A stretch of 64,000 nt of DNA from the NCBI GenBank assembly GCA_047974745.1, contig JBKECO010000022.1, forward strand, positions 1-64,000. The letters are read 5' to 3'. The notes below the pieces were generated by a model, which saw only the letters and a list, made by a program, of their open reading frames with translations, had not been told where the DNA came from and ran no database searches. A program made the position numbers and the translations under genes. Shown here piece by piece: positions 27,391 to 36,371 of the stretch. How positions within the stretch are numbered: position 1 is the stretch's first letter; each line of letters opens with the position of its first letter. This DNA comes from JBKECO01 sp047974745. Its GTDB lineage: Bacteria; Bacillota; Clostridia; Lachnospirales; Lachnospiraceae.

Positions 27391-28800
27391 ATGAAGCAGA
27401 TATTCAGATCATATAAAAAGACTGTCAGTATCGTGAATGAAACCTCTACAGACATGTATCAGAACCTGACGCAGGGAAGAAAAGGCTTTTTACTAGAGAG
27501 CTATGATAAGAACTATGACAGATACAGTTTTATGGGAGCAGATCCTGAGATTATCGTTACATCCAGAGAAAATGCACTGGTCCTGTTAAAAAGAGATGGA
27601 TCCTGCGAAGTGCTTCCTGGCAACCCTATTGAGTTATTCAAAGAATATTACAGTAGCTTTCAGATCAATCGTGAGGATTCAGATTCAGGATTCTCAGGTG
27701 GCTTCGTAGGTAACCTCGGTTATGACTTTGTTCGCTATTCCGAAGTGCTGCCAGATGAGAATCAGGATGAAATCGGAATTGAAACGATACAAATGATGCT
27801 GATGAAAGAATTTATAGTAGTGGATCACGTTGCAGAAACCTTGACCGCTGTTGTACTTGAGAGTGATGATCAGGATGGTGCCACGAGGGCAGAACAAAAG
27901 GCCAATGCTATGATTCATACAGCAAGAAAGCCCTGTACGGTAACTGAGAAAGAAATCAAACGTGATGGAACCATCGTCAAAAAATCCGATTCACTGGAGG
28001 AATACTCAGAAAAGGTCTTAAAGATTAAAGACTATATCCGGGAAGGGCATATTTTTCAAACAGTGTTGTCTCAAAGATGGGAGGTCAAGACAGATCAAAA
28101 GGGTTTTTCCTTATATCTGAACCTGAGGGAACTCAATCCCTCCCCCTATTTGTATTATTTTAACTTTGGAGAATTTGAAGTCATTGGCAGTTCTCCAGAG
28201 ATGATCGTGAAACAGCAGGATGATAAGGTATTTACATGCCCGATCGCCGGAACAAGAAAGCGGGGTAAGACAGAGGAAGAGGATGAATTCCTTAAGGCAG
28301 AGCTTTTGGCGGATGAGAAGGAACGAGCGGAACATGTTATGCTCGTTGATCTTGCGAGAAATGATATGGGGCGAATCTCTAAGTTTGGAACAGTCAAAGT
28401 GACCCAGTTCATGGAGGTTCATAATTATTCCCATGTTATGCATATCGTCAGCATGGTGGAAGGACGCAAAAATGGTGATTTTCACCCATTCGATCTGATT
28501 TCCTCCTTTCTTCCTGCAGGAACGCTGAGTGGAGCTCCAAAAATCAGAGCCATGGAAATCATTGAGGAGCTCGAGAGCGTAAAACGAGGACTGTATGGAG
28601 GAGCGACCGGATATATTGATTTTAACGGGGATATGGATTTTTGTATCACGATCCGAACGATGATAAAAAAGGGCGACAGAGTTTATCTGCAGGCCGGTGC
28701 AGGTATTGTAGCAGATTCTGTACCATTGTCCGAATACAATGAATGCTGTAATAAAGTAATGGCCCTGGCAAAAACACTGGTGGAGGAGGAAGCTCTATGA
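27391..28800 (+). CDS. trpE: Anthranilate synthase component I
   Basis: A 469-residue chorismate-using enzyme that, with TrpG, makes anthranilate, the first step of tryptophan synthesis. The N-terminal feedback motif LLES is at residues 34-37, so tryptophan inhibition is expected. The C-terminal chorismate-binding region shows CPIAGTRKRG, DLARND and LPAGTLSGAPK. The true start is ATG 27391, after AAAGGAGAA; the frame stays open upstream only through the T-box. Its stop overlaps the trpG start (ATGA). Confidence 0.96.
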   Translation: MKQIFRSYKKTVSIVNETSTDMYQNLTQGRKGFLLESYDKNYDRYSFMGADPEIIVTSRENALVLLKRDGSCEVLPGNPIELFKEYYSSFQINREDSDSGFSGGFVGNLGYDFVRYSEVLPDENQDEIGIETIQMMLMKEFIVVDHVAETLTAVVLESDDQDGATRAEQKANAMIHTARKPCTVTEKEIKRDGTIVKKSDSLEEYSEKVLKIKDYIREGHIFQTVLSQRWEVKTDQKGFSLYLNLRELNPSPYLYYFNFGEFEVIGSSPEMIVKQQDDKVFTCPIAGTRKRGKTEEEDEFLKAELLADEKERAEHVMLVDLARNDMGRISKFGTVKVTQFMEVHNYSHVMHIVSMVEGRKNGDFHPFDLISSFLPAGTLSGAPKIRAMEIIEELESVKRGLYGGATGYIDFNGDMDFCITIRTMIKKGDRVYLQAGAGIVADSVPLSEYNECCNKVMALAKTLVEEEAL

Positions 28801-29360
28801 TTCTGCTAATTGATAATTATGACTCATTTACCTATAATTTATATCAATATATCGGTATTTTTCGAGAGGATATAAAGGTGGTCAGAAATGATAAAATAAC
28901 CCTTCTGGAAATAGAGGAAGGCGATTATGATCATATTATTCTTTCGCCGGGACCAAAGAGTCCTAAAGATGCCGGCATCTGCGTAGATGTCATAAAGAAG
29001 TTCTATGATAAAATCCCGATTCTTGGCATCTGTTTAGGGCATCAATGCATTGGTGAAGCACTAGGTGGAACCGTCACCTATGCCAAGGAGCTGTTCCATG
29101 GCAAGCAGTCCGTGATCACACATGATTGTTTGGGCATTTTTAAAGGAATCGACACACCGATTCAGGTGGCGAGATATCATTCACTGGCAGTACAGAAGGA
29201 GGATCTTCCTGCATGTCTTAGCATAACAGCTGAAACGCAGGACGGCGAGATCATGGCTATCCGGCACAAAGAATTTCCGGTCTTTGGACTTCAGTTCCAC
29301 CCAGAATCGATCTATACAAATCATGGAAAAAGAATGATCGAGAATTTTTTGGAAGCATAA
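28797..29360 (+). CDS. trpG: Anthranilate synthase component II (glutamine amidotransferase)
   Basis: A 187-residue class I amidotransferase that supplies ammonia to TrpE. The nucleophile elbow GICLGHQ (C79) and the C-terminal QFHPES (His-Glu of the triad) are present. The ATGA overlap with trpE indicates translational coupling. In some clostridia the subunit also serves PabB. The last codons of the gene form the first unit of a short tandem repeat that continues past the stop. Confidence 0.95.
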   Translation: MILLIDNYDSFTYNLYQYIGIFREDIKVVRNDKITLLEIEEGDYDHIILSPGPKSPKDAGICVDVIKKFYDKIPILGICLGHQCIGEALGGTVTYAKELFHGKQSVITHDCLGIFKGIDTPIQVARYHSLAVQKEDLPACLSITAETQDGEIMAIRHKEFPVFGLQFHPESIYTNHGKRMIENFLEA

Positions 29361-29391
29361 GATCAAAAGCATAAGATCAAAAGCATAAGAT
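29354..29391 (+). repeat. Tandem repeat copying the 3' end of trpG
   Basis: A 14-base unit AGCATAAGATCAAA occurs at 29354-29367 and 29368-29381, with a partial third copy at 29382-29391. The first unit contains the trpG stop codon. It looks like a recent replication-slippage expansion in the trpG-trpC spacer. Confidence 0.85.
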
Positions 29392-29417
29392 AGGAAGTAT
29401 AAGAACAGGAGGAGCAC

Positions 29418-30188
29418 ATGATCTTAGATATCATTGTGGAAGACAAGAAGATACGGCTGACTGAATTAAAAAAGAGAGTAACGCTGCAGGAAGTCAGATC
29501 GAAAGCAGAGGGATATAAAGGGGATTGCCATTCGTTCAAAACTGCTTTGAAAAAAGAAGGTGTCTCCATCATTGGTGAATTCAAGCTTGCTTCGCCAAGT
29601 CTTGGAGTCATAAAAAAAACAATCGATCTTGAAGAGAGGATCTGTGCCTACAATCAGGCGGTGGATGCAATTTCCTGCCTGACAGAAGAAGATCACTTTC
29701 ATGGAAATACAGATTTTTTTAAAGATATAAGAAAAATCAGTACATTACCGATGCTGCGTAAAGACTTTATGATCGATGAATATCAGTTCTATGAAGCAAA
29801 GGCAATTGGAGCGGATGCGGTCCTGCTGATCGCAGCTATCCTGGATGATGATCAGATGAAACATTTTTATCAACTTTCCAAGGAGCTGGGGCTTGATGCT
29901 TTGGTAGAGGTCCATGATGAAAAAGAGTTGGAGCGTGCACTGCAGATCGGCGCAGAAATCATTGGAATCAACAATCGAAATCTAAATGATTTTTCGGTAG
30001 CCTTAGAGACGACCGGAAGACTGAAGCAAATAATTCCGAGAGATAAGATCGTTGTTTCAGAGAGTGGAATCATCAGTGATAAAGATATTTCTTACCTGAA
30101 AGAATGTGGAGTCGATGCCTTTTTGATCGGAAGAGCATTGATGGAAAGCAACGATCCAAAGGAGCTTGCAATAAGATGGAAAGGATGA
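29418..30188 (+). CDS. trpC: Indole-3-glycerol phosphate synthase
   Basis: A 256-residue (beta/alpha)8 enzyme that closes the indole ring of CdRP. Visible are GEFKLASPSLG near residue 55 (catalytic Lys), LRKDFMID, AVLLIAAIL, GINNRNL and SESGI, which are the standard IGPS motifs in order. AGGAGG is 6 bases before the ATG. It precedes the trpF::trpB gene, which begins within its last codons. Confidence 0.96.
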   Translation: MILDIIVEDKKIRLTELKKRVTLQEVRSKAEGYKGDCHSFKTALKKEGVSIIGEFKLASPSLGVIKKTIDLEERICAYNQAVDAISCLTEEDHFHGNTDFFKDIRKISTLPMLRKDFMIDEYQFYEAKAIGADAVLLIAAILDDDQMKHFYQLSKELGLDALVEVHDEKELERALQIGAEIIGINNRNLNDFSVALETTGRLKQIIPRDKIVVSESGIISDKDISYLKECGVDAFLIGRALMESNDPKELAIRWKG

Positions 30189-32029
30189 AGGAATATATAA
30201 ATAAAATTCCGAAAATTAAGATCTGCGGGATTCGCAATTTATCGGATGTCCAGATCATGAATCAGGAAAAACCGAATTATGCAGGTTTTGTCTTTTATGA
30301 GAAAAGCAAACGAAATGTTTCAATAGAAGGCGCAAAGGAGCTGTTAAAAAGCCTTGATGGTTCAATTCAACGCGTGGCTGTCATTGTAAGTCCAACACTG
30401 CCAGAATTGGAAATCATATCCGAGCTTGGATTCGATATTTTACAGATACATGGAAAGCTTGAGGATTCAGTGCTCATTCACACGAAGCTTCCAATCTGGA
30501 GAGCAGTCAATGTAGATGATCAAAAGCAGCTGGAATTGGAGCTAGAACGAATGCAGGCTGTATCCGGGAAGAAAATAGAAGGTATCCTGATCGACGGTGC
30601 ACACTATGGAGCTGGAGTTACATTTGACTGGATCACGAGCAGTGAGATGATCTTAGACAAGCTGGGCGACAAACTATTGATACTGGCGGGTGGTTTGAAT
30701 GAGGAAAATATCAAAACCGGAATAGAGATGTTCCATCCTGATATTGTGGATGTCAGCTCTGGCGTTGAAGCAGGCGAAGGAAAAGATGAAGAAAAAGTTC
30801 ATGGGTTTATCAGAAAGGTGAAATCAATGGAAAAGAAGACTTATTATGGTGAATTTGGAGGTCAGTATGTCGCTGAATCTCTGATGAATACACTGGAGGA
30901 GCTGGATCTGGCATATGAAAAAGCGATCAAAGATCCTGACTTTATCCGAGAATATGAATATTATCTGAAGCAATACGTCGGAAGAGAGACACCCCTGTAC
31001 TTTGCACCGAGATTAAGTGAATTCAGTGGAACAAAGATCTATCTAAAAAGAGAGGATCTCAATCATACCGGAGCGCATAAAATCAATAACGTGATCGGTC
31101 AAGTCCTGCTCGCAAAAAGAATGGGAAAAACAAAGGTGATTGCTGAAACAGGCGCCGGACAGCATGGTGTAGCAACTGCGACGGGGGCGGCTTTGTTCAA
31201 TATGGAATGCACCGTATACATGGGAGAAGAGGATATCAGGCGTCAAGCCCTCAACGTCATGCGAATGAAAATGCTGGGTGCACAAGTAGTATCTGTCAGA
31301 TCAGGAAGCAATACATTAAAGGACGCAACGAATGAAGCAATTCGAACTTGGGCAAAAACGGCTGAAGATACATTTTATATTATCGGATCCGCTGTCGGTC
31401 CATATCCATATCCTAAGATGGTGAAGGAATTTCAACGTATTATCAGTAAAGAAGCAAAACGCCAGATCTTTGAAGCAGAGGGAAAACTTCCAGACGTGGT
31501 CATGGCATGTGTTGGTGGCGGTTCCAATTCGATCGGTATGTTCGCAGAGTTCCTAGATGAATCAGAGGTCGAATTAGTTGGCGTAGAAGCAGCCGGATTA
31601 GGAATAGAAACAGGTAAACATGCAGCTGCTCTGACAAAAGGTGAGATCGGAACACTGCATGGCATGCGCTCCTATCTTCTTCAGGATGAGGATGGTAACA
31701 TCCAGCTTGCACACTCCATCTCAGCAGGACTGGATTATCCCGGTGTCGGACCTGAGCATTCTTATCTCAAAGATACAAAAAGAGTCAGCTATGTCTCCAT
31801 TACAGATGAGGAGGCAATGGATGCGCTGCTTCTGCTGTGCCGGTTAGAAGGAATCATACCGGCGATTGAAAGTGCACATGCGGTCGCCTATGCGCTAAAA
31901 AAAGCAAAATCCATGACAATGGATCAAACCCTGATCCTGTGCCTCTCTGGAAGGGGTGACAAAGATGTAAATACGATTGCGCAGTATCTGGAGGAAACAA
32001 AATTAGGAGGATCGCATGAATCGAATTGA
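30176..32029 (+). CDS. trpFB: Fused phosphoribosylanthranilate isomerase / tryptophan synthase beta chain
   Basis: One uninterrupted frame of 617 residues encodes TrpF (residues 1 to about 217) followed at once by a complete TrpB (about 218-617). TrpF shows KICGIR at its start and the phosphate-binding DIVDVSSGVE near its end. TrpB shows KKTYYGEFGGQYVAE, the PLP lysine in GAHKINN, the GGGSNS phosphate loop and a C-terminal LSGRGDKD. There is no linker: TrpF ends FIRKVKS and the next residue is the natural TrpB start Met. That internal ATG (30827) still has AAAGGTG six bases upstream, so free TrpB (400 aa) may also be made. The start could be ATG 30176 (AAGGAG upstream) or 30185, which overlaps the trpC stop. 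Confidence 0.93.
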   Translation: MERMKEYINKIPKIKICGIRNLSDVQIMNQEKPNYAGFVFYEKSKRNVSIEGAKELLKSLDGSIQRVAVIVSPTLPELEIISELGFDILQIHGKLEDSVLIHTKLPIWRAVNVDDQKQLELELERMQAVSGKKIEGILIDGAHYGAGVTFDWITSSEMILDKLGDKLLILAGGLNEENIKTGIEMFHPDIVDVSSGVEAGEGKDEEKVHGFIRKVKSMEKKTYYGEFGGQYVAESLMNTLEELDLAYEKAIKDPDFIREYEYYLKQYVGRETPLYFAPRLSEFSGTKIYLKREDLNHTGAHKINNVIGQVLLAKRMGKTKVIAETGAGQHGVATATGAALFNMECTVYMGEEDIRRQALNVMRMKMLGAQVVSVRSGSNTLKDATNEAIRTWAKTAEDTFYIIGSAVGPYPYPKMVKEFQRIISKEAKRQIFEAEGKLPDVVMACVGGGSNSIGMFAEFLDESEVELVGVEAAGLGIETGKHAAALTKGEIGTLHGMRSYLLQDEDGNIQLAHSISAGLDYPGVGPEHSYLKDTKRVSYVSITDEEAMDALLLLCRLEGIIPAIESAHAVAYALKKAKSMTMDQTLILCLSGRGDKDVNTIAQYLEETKLGGSHESN

Positions 32030-32810
32030 AGCAAAGCTAGCTGAATTGAAAGAAAAAAATGAAAAAGCATTTATTACATATATCACTGCCGGTCTGCCAG
32101 ATCTAGAAGTTACAAAACAAGTTGTTTTTGGTCAGGAGCGAGCAGGTACCGATATTCTGGAGCTTGGAGTACCCTTTTCAGACCCAGTCGCAGATGGACC
32201 GGTGATTCAGGCCGCATCCTTTGAAGCGATTCAGAATGGAACGAATATTCACAATGTTTTTCAGATGGTGCGTGAGCTTCGTGAAGAGGGATTAAAGCTG
32301 CCGCTGGTGTTCATGCTGTACTATAACACAGTCCTGCATTATGGGGTCACTGAATTCATAGAGCAGTGCCGGCTGTCAGGAGTGGATGGCTTGATCATAC
32401 CGGATCTGCCTTTTGAGGAGCAGGATGAAATAAAAAAAGCATTAGGAGAATCTGACAGTACGATTTTGATTCAGTTAGTTTCACCGGTATCGGGAGGACG
32501 AATTTCAAAAATATTGTCCGAGGCAAGAGGATTTGTCTACTGTGTTTCCTCTATGGGCGTCACCGGTCAGTCGGCTGAATTTCATAAAGAAGTCATGGGA
32601 TATCTGGAACATGTGAAAAATAGCTCGAAAATTCCAGTCATGATGGGATTTGGAATCCGTACACCGGAAGATATTGAGCCAATGAAAGGCCTGATCCACG
32701 GTGTGATCGTGGGCTCGCATTTTATTCAGATCTTTCGAGACAGTGGATATGATGTCACTGTGACGGAAGACTATAGCAGAACATTTAAATCAAAGTTGAA
32801 GGAACTCTAA
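32016..32810 (+). CDS. trpA: Tryptophan synthase alpha chain
   Basis: A 264-residue TIM-barrel enzyme that cleaves indole-3-glycerol phosphate to indole and glyceraldehyde-3-phosphate inside the TrpA2B2 complex. Seen are FITYITAGLPDLE, the catalytic Glu in LELGVPFSDPVADGP, the Asp in GLIIPDLPFEE, and the phosphate loops GVTGQ and GFGIRTPE. The start lies inside the last codons of trpFB (14-base overlap), with TTAGGAGG seven bases upstream. This is the usual B-A order. Confidence 0.96.
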   Translation: MNRIEAKLAELKEKNEKAFITYITAGLPDLEVTKQVVFGQERAGTDILELGVPFSDPVADGPVIQAASFEAIQNGTNIHNVFQMVRELREEGLKLPLVFMLYYNTVLHYGVTEFIEQCRLSGVDGLIIPDLPFEEQDEIKKALGESDSTILIQLVSPVSGGRISKILSEARGFVYCVSSMGVTGQSAEFHKEVMGYLEHVKNSSKIPVMMGFGIRTPEDIEPMKGLIHGVIVGSHFIQIFRDSGYDVTVTEDYSRTFKSKLKEL

Positions 32811-32844
32811 AAGATCTCAGTTCATGAAATTGGAAGGAGTATGT

Positions 32845-33852
32845 ATGAAAGATACAATTGCAAAGGTGACAGAAGGAAAGCATCTTACTTCTGCGGAAGC
32901 AGCAGATGCGATGAGAATATTACTGAATGGGGAAGCAAGTCAGGCTCAGATCGGCTCCTTTTTAACAGCACTTCGGATGAAGGGAGAGACTGTGGAAGAG
33001 CTTTTTGGTTTTGCCTCCGTGATCAGAGAGAAAGCACAAACGATCTCGCCGAAAAAAGAACCGTATCTGGATCTGGTAGGCACAGGCGGTGATAAGACTT
33101 TTACGTTCAATGTTTCAACGACAAGTGCAATTGTGGCTGCAGGAGCAGGTCTGCATATTGCCAAGCATGGAAACCGTTCGATTTCATCCAGAAGTGGTGC
33201 AGGCGATGTACTGGAAGCATTGGGAGTCAATATTACAGCAGAGCCCGAGGTGGTAGAAGCATGTGTAGATGATGCCGGCATAGGATTCATGTTCGCGCAA
33301 ACATTCAACAAATCAATGCGCTTTGTAGGGCAGGCCAGAAGTGAAATGGGCATCAGAACTGTTTTTAATATACTCGGACCACTGGCAAATCCATCCAGGG
33401 CAAAATATATGATGGTTGGGGTCTACAGTCCTGATTTGGTGGAGCAGATCGCCAAAGTCATGCTGCAGATGGGAATCGAGCGTGCTTTTGTTGTGAGTGG
33501 ACATGATAATATGGATGAAATCACGACTACAGGAAAGACTAAGATCGCTGAGATCAAGAATGGTGAAATAGAAGTCTATGATTTTTCTCCTGAATCGTAT
33601 GGGTTTTCGATTGCGACAATGGAAGATCTAAAGGGTGGGGATGGAGTCGAAAACGCAAGGATTACAAGAGCCATTCTGGAAGGGGAGGACGGACCAAAGA
33701 GAGATATCGTTCTCATGAATGCCGCAGCTGCACTTTACATTGCAGGTCTTTGTGAATCGATCGAACAGGGCATAGTAAAGGCAAAGGAATCTATAGATTC
33801 TGGTCAGGCAATGAAAGTACTGGACGCACTGATCTTACTCTCGAATGCATAA
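32845..33852 (+). CDS. trpD: Anthranilate phosphoribosyltransferase
   Basis: A 335-residue enzyme that transfers phosphoribose from PRPP to anthranilate. The signature GTGGDKTFTFNVST is near residue 78, KHGNRSISSRSGAGDVLEALG follows, and the second helix region has a GPLANPSRA motif. The start ATG 32845 has AAGGAGT five bases upstream. In most Firmicutes trpD lies between trpG and trpC; here it is the last gene of the operon, after trpA. It is followed by an HD-domain gene after 39 bases. Confidence 0.95.
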   Translation: MKDTIAKVTEGKHLTSAEAADAMRILLNGEASQAQIGSFLTALRMKGETVEELFGFASVIREKAQTISPKKEPYLDLVGTGGDKTFTFNVSTTSAIVAAGAGLHIAKHGNRSISSRSGAGDVLEALGVNITAEPEVVEACVDDAGIGFMFAQTFNKSMRFVGQARSEMGIRTVFNILGPLANPSRAKYMMVGVYSPDLVEQIAKVMLQMGIERAFVVSGHDNMDEITTTGKTKIAEIKNGEIEVYDFSPESYGFSIATMEDLKGGDGVENARITRAILEGEDGPKRDIVLMNAAAALYIAGLCESIEQGIVKAKESIDSGQAMKVLDALILLSNA

Positions 33853-33891
33853 TGTACGAGCTTGGTAATGCATAAAGGGAAGGAGTCAAGG

Positions 33892-34383
33892 ATGGAAAAG
33901 CTGGTATTTGCAATGATTCAGCATTTCAAAGGGGATCCTCGCAGGATTTCTCATTTTTTAAAAGTACATGCTTTTGCAAAACAAATTGCAGAAATGGAAG
34001 CTGTGTCTGCTGAGCTGCTGGAAATCATTGAAGTGGCATCCTATGTTCATGATATTGGAATCAAGGAAGCGGAGCGTATTCATGGGCGAAATGATGGTAA
34101 GATGCAGGAGAAGTATGGGCCTGAGCCAGCAAGAAATATGCTGTCTGAGCTGGGGTACCGTGACGAGGTCATAGGCAGAGTGGTCTATCTGATCGCTCAC
34201 CATCATACGTATCAGAATATCGATGGTATGGATTACCAGATTCTGGTCGAAGCAGATTTTATCGTCAATTTGCAGGAAGATAATGCAAAGATTGCCACAA
34301 TGCATCATGTATATGATAAAATATTCATGACAAAATCTGGAAAAATACTTTTTAAGGAGATATTTGAAATTGATACGATTTAA
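33892..34383 (+). CDS. HD-domain hydrolase
   Basis: A 163-residue metal-dependent phosphohydrolase. HD motif residues are seen in order: H at SHFLKVHAFA (about residue 28), the HD doublet in YVHDIGIKEAE, HHHTYQ after LIAH and a D in VEADFIV. The family hydrolyses nucleotide or related phosphates, and the substrate is not evident here. ATG 33892 is chosen because GGAAGGAG lies 6 bases before it. The gene overlaps the next frame by 14 bases. Confidence 0.83.
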   Translation: MEKLVFAMIQHFKGDPRRISHFLKVHAFAKQIAEMEAVSAELLEIIEVASYVHDIGIKEAERIHGRNDGKMQEKYGPEPARNMLSELGYRDEVIGRVVYLIAHHHTYQNIDGMDYQILVEADFIVNLQEDNAKIATMHHVYDKIFMTKSGKILFKEIFEIDTI

Positions 34384-35410
34384 TAGTGATTATTTGGAAG
34401 GTGCACATCCACAGATCCTGCAAAAGCTGGCAGAGACAAATAGGGAGCAGACTGCAGGTTATGGGGAAGATCCCTATTGTAAGCAGGCTGCAGAACTGAT
34501 TAGAACTCTGTGCAGGAAGCCTGATGCTAAGGTTCACTTTCTTGTAGGCGGCACGTTGACGAACACGATAGCAATTACAGCAGTACTGCGTCCTCATCAG
34601 GGGGTGATTTCTGCAGCTTCCGGACATATTAATGTTCATGAAACAGGATCGATCGAGGCAAGAGGACATAAAATACTGGCGCTGCCATCCACAGATGGGA
34701 AGATCACAGCATCACAGATCGCTGAGATAGTGAAGCTACATCGTGAGGATGACAGTCATGAACATCTTGTGCAGCCTAAGATGGTGTATATCTCAAATCC
34801 AACTGAATTTGGCACGATCTATAAGAGGCACGAACTAGAGGAAATCAGCAGAACCTGCAGGAAAAATGGACTGATTCTCTTTTTGGATGGAGCGAGGCTT
34901 GGTTATGGACTTGCATGCAGGGAAAACGATCTGGATCTCCCTTCGATCGCATCCTTTTGTGATATGTTTTATATTGGAGGAACGAAGGTAGGCGCTTTGT
35001 TCGGAGAAGCACTCGTTATCTGCAGCCAACAGCTTCAGGAGGACTTCCGTTATATGATCAAGCAGCAGGGTGGTATGCTTGCCAAGGGTAGGCTGCTTGG
35101 TCTGCAGTTTCTGGCTCTATTCGAAGATGCACTCTATTTTCAGATTTCTGCCCATGCTGTGGTTCTTGCAGATAAACTTAGGAATTCGATGGAGGAAATG
35201 GGCATTCGTTTTGCATACGATTCTCCGACCAATCAGCTGTTCCCGATCCTAAAGAACACTCAGATCGAAAAGCTTGGAGAACACATCTCTTTTTTAAGCA
35301 TTGAAAAAATAGACAATACACATACCTGCATCCGTTTCTGCACGTCCTGGGCAACGAAAGAAGAGGATGTCGATACTCTGATACAAGTACTAAAGAGCAT
35401 AAAGAATTGA
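34370..35410 (+). CDS. Threonine aldolase / beta-eliminating lyase family enzyme
   Basis: A 346-residue fold-type I PLP enzyme of the low-specificity L-threonine aldolase family, which cleaves threonine or allo-threonine to glycine and acetaldehyde. N-terminal DYLEGAHPQIL, GTLTNTIAITAVL, the DGARLGYGL segment and the PLP lysine in GGTKVG are visible. Two in-frame TTG codons could start it. TTG 34370 is chosen because its spacing (9 bases) from AAGGAGA is better and the N-terminus MIRFNSDY then matches the family. It overlaps the HD gene and ends just before the BMC locus. Confidence 0.87.
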   Translation: MIRFNSDYLEGAHPQILQKLAETNREQTAGYGEDPYCKQAAELIRTLCRKPDAKVHFLVGGTLTNTIAITAVLRPHQGVISAASGHINVHETGSIEARGHKILALPSTDGKITASQIAEIVKLHREDDSHEHLVQPKMVYISNPTEFGTIYKRHELEEISRTCRKNGLILFLDGARLGYGLACRENDLDLPSIASFCDMFYIGGTKVGALFGEALVICSQQLQEDFRYMIKQQGGMLAKGRLLGLQFLALFEDALYFQISAHAVVLADKLRNSMEEMGIRFAYDSPTNQLFPILKNTQIEKLGEHISFLSIEKIDNTHTCIRFCTSWATKEEDVDTLIQVLKSIKN

Positions 35411-35431
35411 TCTAATTTTTGTTGAATTGCA

Positions 35432-35460
35432 TTGATTTATGTTGATTTATGTTGTATCAT
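35432..35460 (+). promoter_or_regulatory. Putative operator (and possible promoter) before pduU
   Basis: The 10-bp direct repeat TTGATTTATG occurs twice (35432-35451). The minus strand of 35439-35455 reads ACAACATAAATCAACAT. That differs at one of 17 bases from the repeat just upstream of the aldolase promoter (40227-40243). TTGATT with a 17-base spacer to TATCAT (35455-35460) resembles a promoter. It would start transcription on the ribosome binding site itself, so the operator reading is the safer one. Confidence 0.5.
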
Positions 35461-35482
35461 TGGATAAAAGGAGTTGATTTGT

Positions 35483-35860
35483 TTGGAATTTCATATACCG
35501 CCTTCAGAAGAAGGTAAAATGAGAATCATTCAGGAAATGGTACCTGGAAAGCAGGTTACCCTGGCACATATCATTGCTAATCCGGATCCAATTGTCTATC
35601 GAAAGCTTGGACTTGATCCCAGTGTCGATTACAGCAGGTCGGCCATTGGCATACTAAGCCTGATTCCTTCAGAGATCTCAGTGATTGCCGGAGATCTGGC
35701 AATCAAAACAGCTGATATTGAGCTTGGATTTATTGATCGATTTTCGGGCACCCTGATTATTACAGGGACAGTATCCTCTGTGGAAGAAGCCATCAGGGCA
35801 ATTAATTCGTATCTGATGCAGACGTTGAATTTTACAGTCTGTGACGTGACAAGGACCTGA
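35483..35860 (+). CDS. pduU: BMC shell protein, PduU/EutS type (circularly permuted BMC-H)
   Basis: A 125-residue hexameric shell protein. The start region RIIQEMVPGKQVTLAHIIANPD is the PduU/EutS hallmark, which forms an extra beta-barrel over the pore, and the LSLIPSEISVIAGDLAIKTADIELGFIDRF segment is the BMC core. A TTG start at 35483 is chosen since AAAGGAG is 9 bases away; a TTG at 35474 would touch the ribosome binding site. Its stop is one base before pduV. This gene opens the BMC locus as a small satellite operon (pduU-pduV-araC). Confidence 0.93.
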   Translation: MEFHIPPSEEGKMRIIQEMVPGKQVTLAHIIANPDPIVYRKLGLDPSVDYSRSAIGILSLIPSEISVIAGDLAIKTADIELGFIDRFSGTLIITGTVSSVEEAIRAINSYLMQTLNFTVCDVTRT

Positions 35861-35861
35861 C

Positions 35862-36371
35862 ATGAAGAAAATCATACTAGTGGGTCGCAGCGAGTGCGGA
35901 AAGACCACCTTACGACAGGCGCTGAAGGGTGATAAGATCATCTATCATAAAACGCAGTACATCAATCACTTTGATGTAGTGATCGATACACCGGGAGAGT
36001 ATGCTGAAAATGGTACTCTGGCTGGTGCATTAGCCTTGTATTCCTATGAGGCTGATGTCATTGGCATGCTCATTAGTGCAACGGAAGAGTACTCGTTATA
36101 TCCCCCTGGTGTGGCTGCAATGAGTACCAGACCTGTGGTCGGAATCGTGACACAGATCGATGCGGCTGATGCCAATGTCGAGCGAGCCAGGAGCTGGCTC
36201 GAGCTTGCTGGCTGCAGGACTATTTTCTACATCAGTTCCTATACAGGTGAAGGAATTTGGCAGTTACTTGAATATCTGAAGGATGAAGGAGATAGCTTGC
36301 CCTGGGAACAGCAGGAGCCTGTATCGCAAGACCGGAAGATCATCTCAGATAAGAAGGGGAAATTCAAATGA
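35862..36371 (+). CDS. pduV: PduV/EutP-family GTPase
   Basis: A 169-residue Ras-like GTPase associated with propanediol and ethanolamine microcompartments. The P-loop GRSECGKTT is at residues 8-16, DTPGEY follows and VTQID serves as the NKxD-like motif. PduV is known to associate with the outside of the Pdu compartment, and its exact job is unclear. It begins one base after pduU and overlaps the araC gene by 4 bases, so the three genes form one unit. It has a short charged C-terminal tail ending in KKGKFK. Confidence 0.9.
   Translation: MKKIILVGRSECGKTTLRQALKGDKIIYHKTQYINHFDVVIDTPGEYAENGTLAGALALYSYEADVIGMLISATEEYSLYPPGVAAMSTRPVVGIVTQIDAADANVERARSWLELAGCRTIFYISSYTGEGIWQLLEYLKDEGDSLPWEQQEPVSQDRKIISDKKGKFK

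Noticed and set aside
35432..35460. A TTGATT-17-TATCAT promoter for pduU
   Set aside because: The transcript would start on the ribosome binding site. The repeat is better explained as a regulator site, so it is listed only as a possibility.
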